This document shows, piece after piece, positions 63,754 to 64,000 of a stretch of 64,000 nucleotides of DNA. Origin of the DNA: Treponema sp. (lineage in GTDB: Bacteria; Spirochaetota; Spirochaetia; Treponematales; Treponemataceae). Each line of letters opens with the position of its first letter. Within the stretch, counting starts at the first letter, position 1. Both the position numbers and the translations under genes were made by a program. The stretch is taken from assembly GCA_017940005.1 (NCBI GenBank), contig JAGAZO010000003.1, forward strand, positions 1 through 64,000. Direction: 5' to 3'. A model generated the notes under the pieces. It saw only the letters and a list, made by a program, of their open reading frames with translations, was not told where the DNA came from and did no database searches.

Positions 63754-64000
63754 ATGGATTTTTCTGCTGTTGCACATTATGCGTTTGATAATTATTGCTA
63801 TTCGCTTGACAAAGACAATCTTGCAATAAACATACGCACGGGAAAAGATATTGTGCGCGATGGCATGTTCAATCATACTGGCAGAGATTTTTTTGCATGG
63901 CAAAATGTGCTTAAACGCTGTGAACGCTCGCAGTACGCATTGTGTTTTCAACGTATAAAGCGGCATCGAGTTTCTGACGACCGCGTGATGATTCCTCCAT
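63754..64000 (+). CDS. glycoside hydrolase family 13 (neopullulanase-like), 5' part only
   Basis: The frame from the ATG at 63754 stays open for 82 codons to the window edge. Its start, DFSAVAHYAFDNYCYSLDKDN then LAINIRTGKDI, resembles the N-terminal beta-sandwich (CBM34) of neopullulanase/cyclomaltodextrinase enzymes, which open with a similar His/Phe-Asp-Asn-Tyr-Cys phrase and a strand reading IxIRTGKD. The full enzyme would cut alpha-glucans. Only the non-catalytic start is visible, so the family call is inferred. The start is 1 base after the previous stop (TAGTATG), with no clear ribosome site. Confidence 0.65.
   Translation, partial: MDFSAVAHYAFDNYCYSLDKDNLAINIRTGKDIVRDGMFNHTGRDFFAWQNVLKRCERSQYALCFQRIKRHRVSDDRVMIPP

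Overview
This looks like a chromosomal segment of a spirochaete, most likely Treponema. The assignment is by inference from gene content: a FliL-like protein, many Sec-exported lipoproteins and small beta-barrel proteins, a LytTR/DUF3021 pair, a long RarA-like ATPase, a lone groL and a mostly housekeeping gene set in short mixed-strand operons. No rRNA, convincing tRNA, CRISPR array, prophage or insertion sequence was recognised.

Layout. 1-364 is a hairpin-rich non-coding stretch. 365-4558: two sodium-coupled transporters (NhaC-type antiporter, SSS symporter) and a papain-fold lipoprotein. 4794-14099: OmpA-domain protein, leuS, HAD phosphatase, class III Fic enzyme, MATE exporter (minus strand) and a ParE-like topoisomerase subunit with a histone-like tail. 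14198-18212: YgjV-like membrane protein, gltX, small envelope protein, LytTR/DUF3021 regulatory pair. 18324-28227: GT-B-like protein, pyrG, LapA/SPOR pair, AbrB regulator with a GT1 glycosyltransferase, and the folD-folE2-miaB operon. 28333-38619: envelope proteins, rarA, second MATE exporter, PAP2 phosphatase, EamA transporter, argG with an exported partner. 38803-44827: murE, thioesterase, ddl, hflX, a candidate structured RNA, FliL-like protein. 44987-53301: exported proteins, a two-component system, an M23/LysM endopeptidase with rlmE, and a three-gene lipoprotein/beta-barrel operon. 53455-64000: groL, two predicted covalently flavinylated lipoproteins flanking a beta-helix protein, galE, an M20 dipeptidase, a zinc-ribbon membrane protein and the start of a GH13 glycosidase.

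Most striking observations. (1) At least ten genes have a good sigma70-type promoter whose -10 box lies only 6-8 nt before the start codon with no Shine-Dalgarno sequence, implying leaderless mRNAs; several have near-consensus -35 boxes at 17-bp spacing, and one predicts a GTG start. (2) 44102-44226 can fold into a long bulged hairpin and may be a small RNA. (3) The two flavinylated proteins at 55275 and 57905 suggest an extracytoplasmic flavin electron-transfer module. (4) A NmFic-type class III Fic enzyme is encoded about 2 kb from a topoisomerase subunit of the family such enzymes are known to AMPylate. (5) A dispersed intergenic hairpin repeat has two copies with a compensatory base-pair change.
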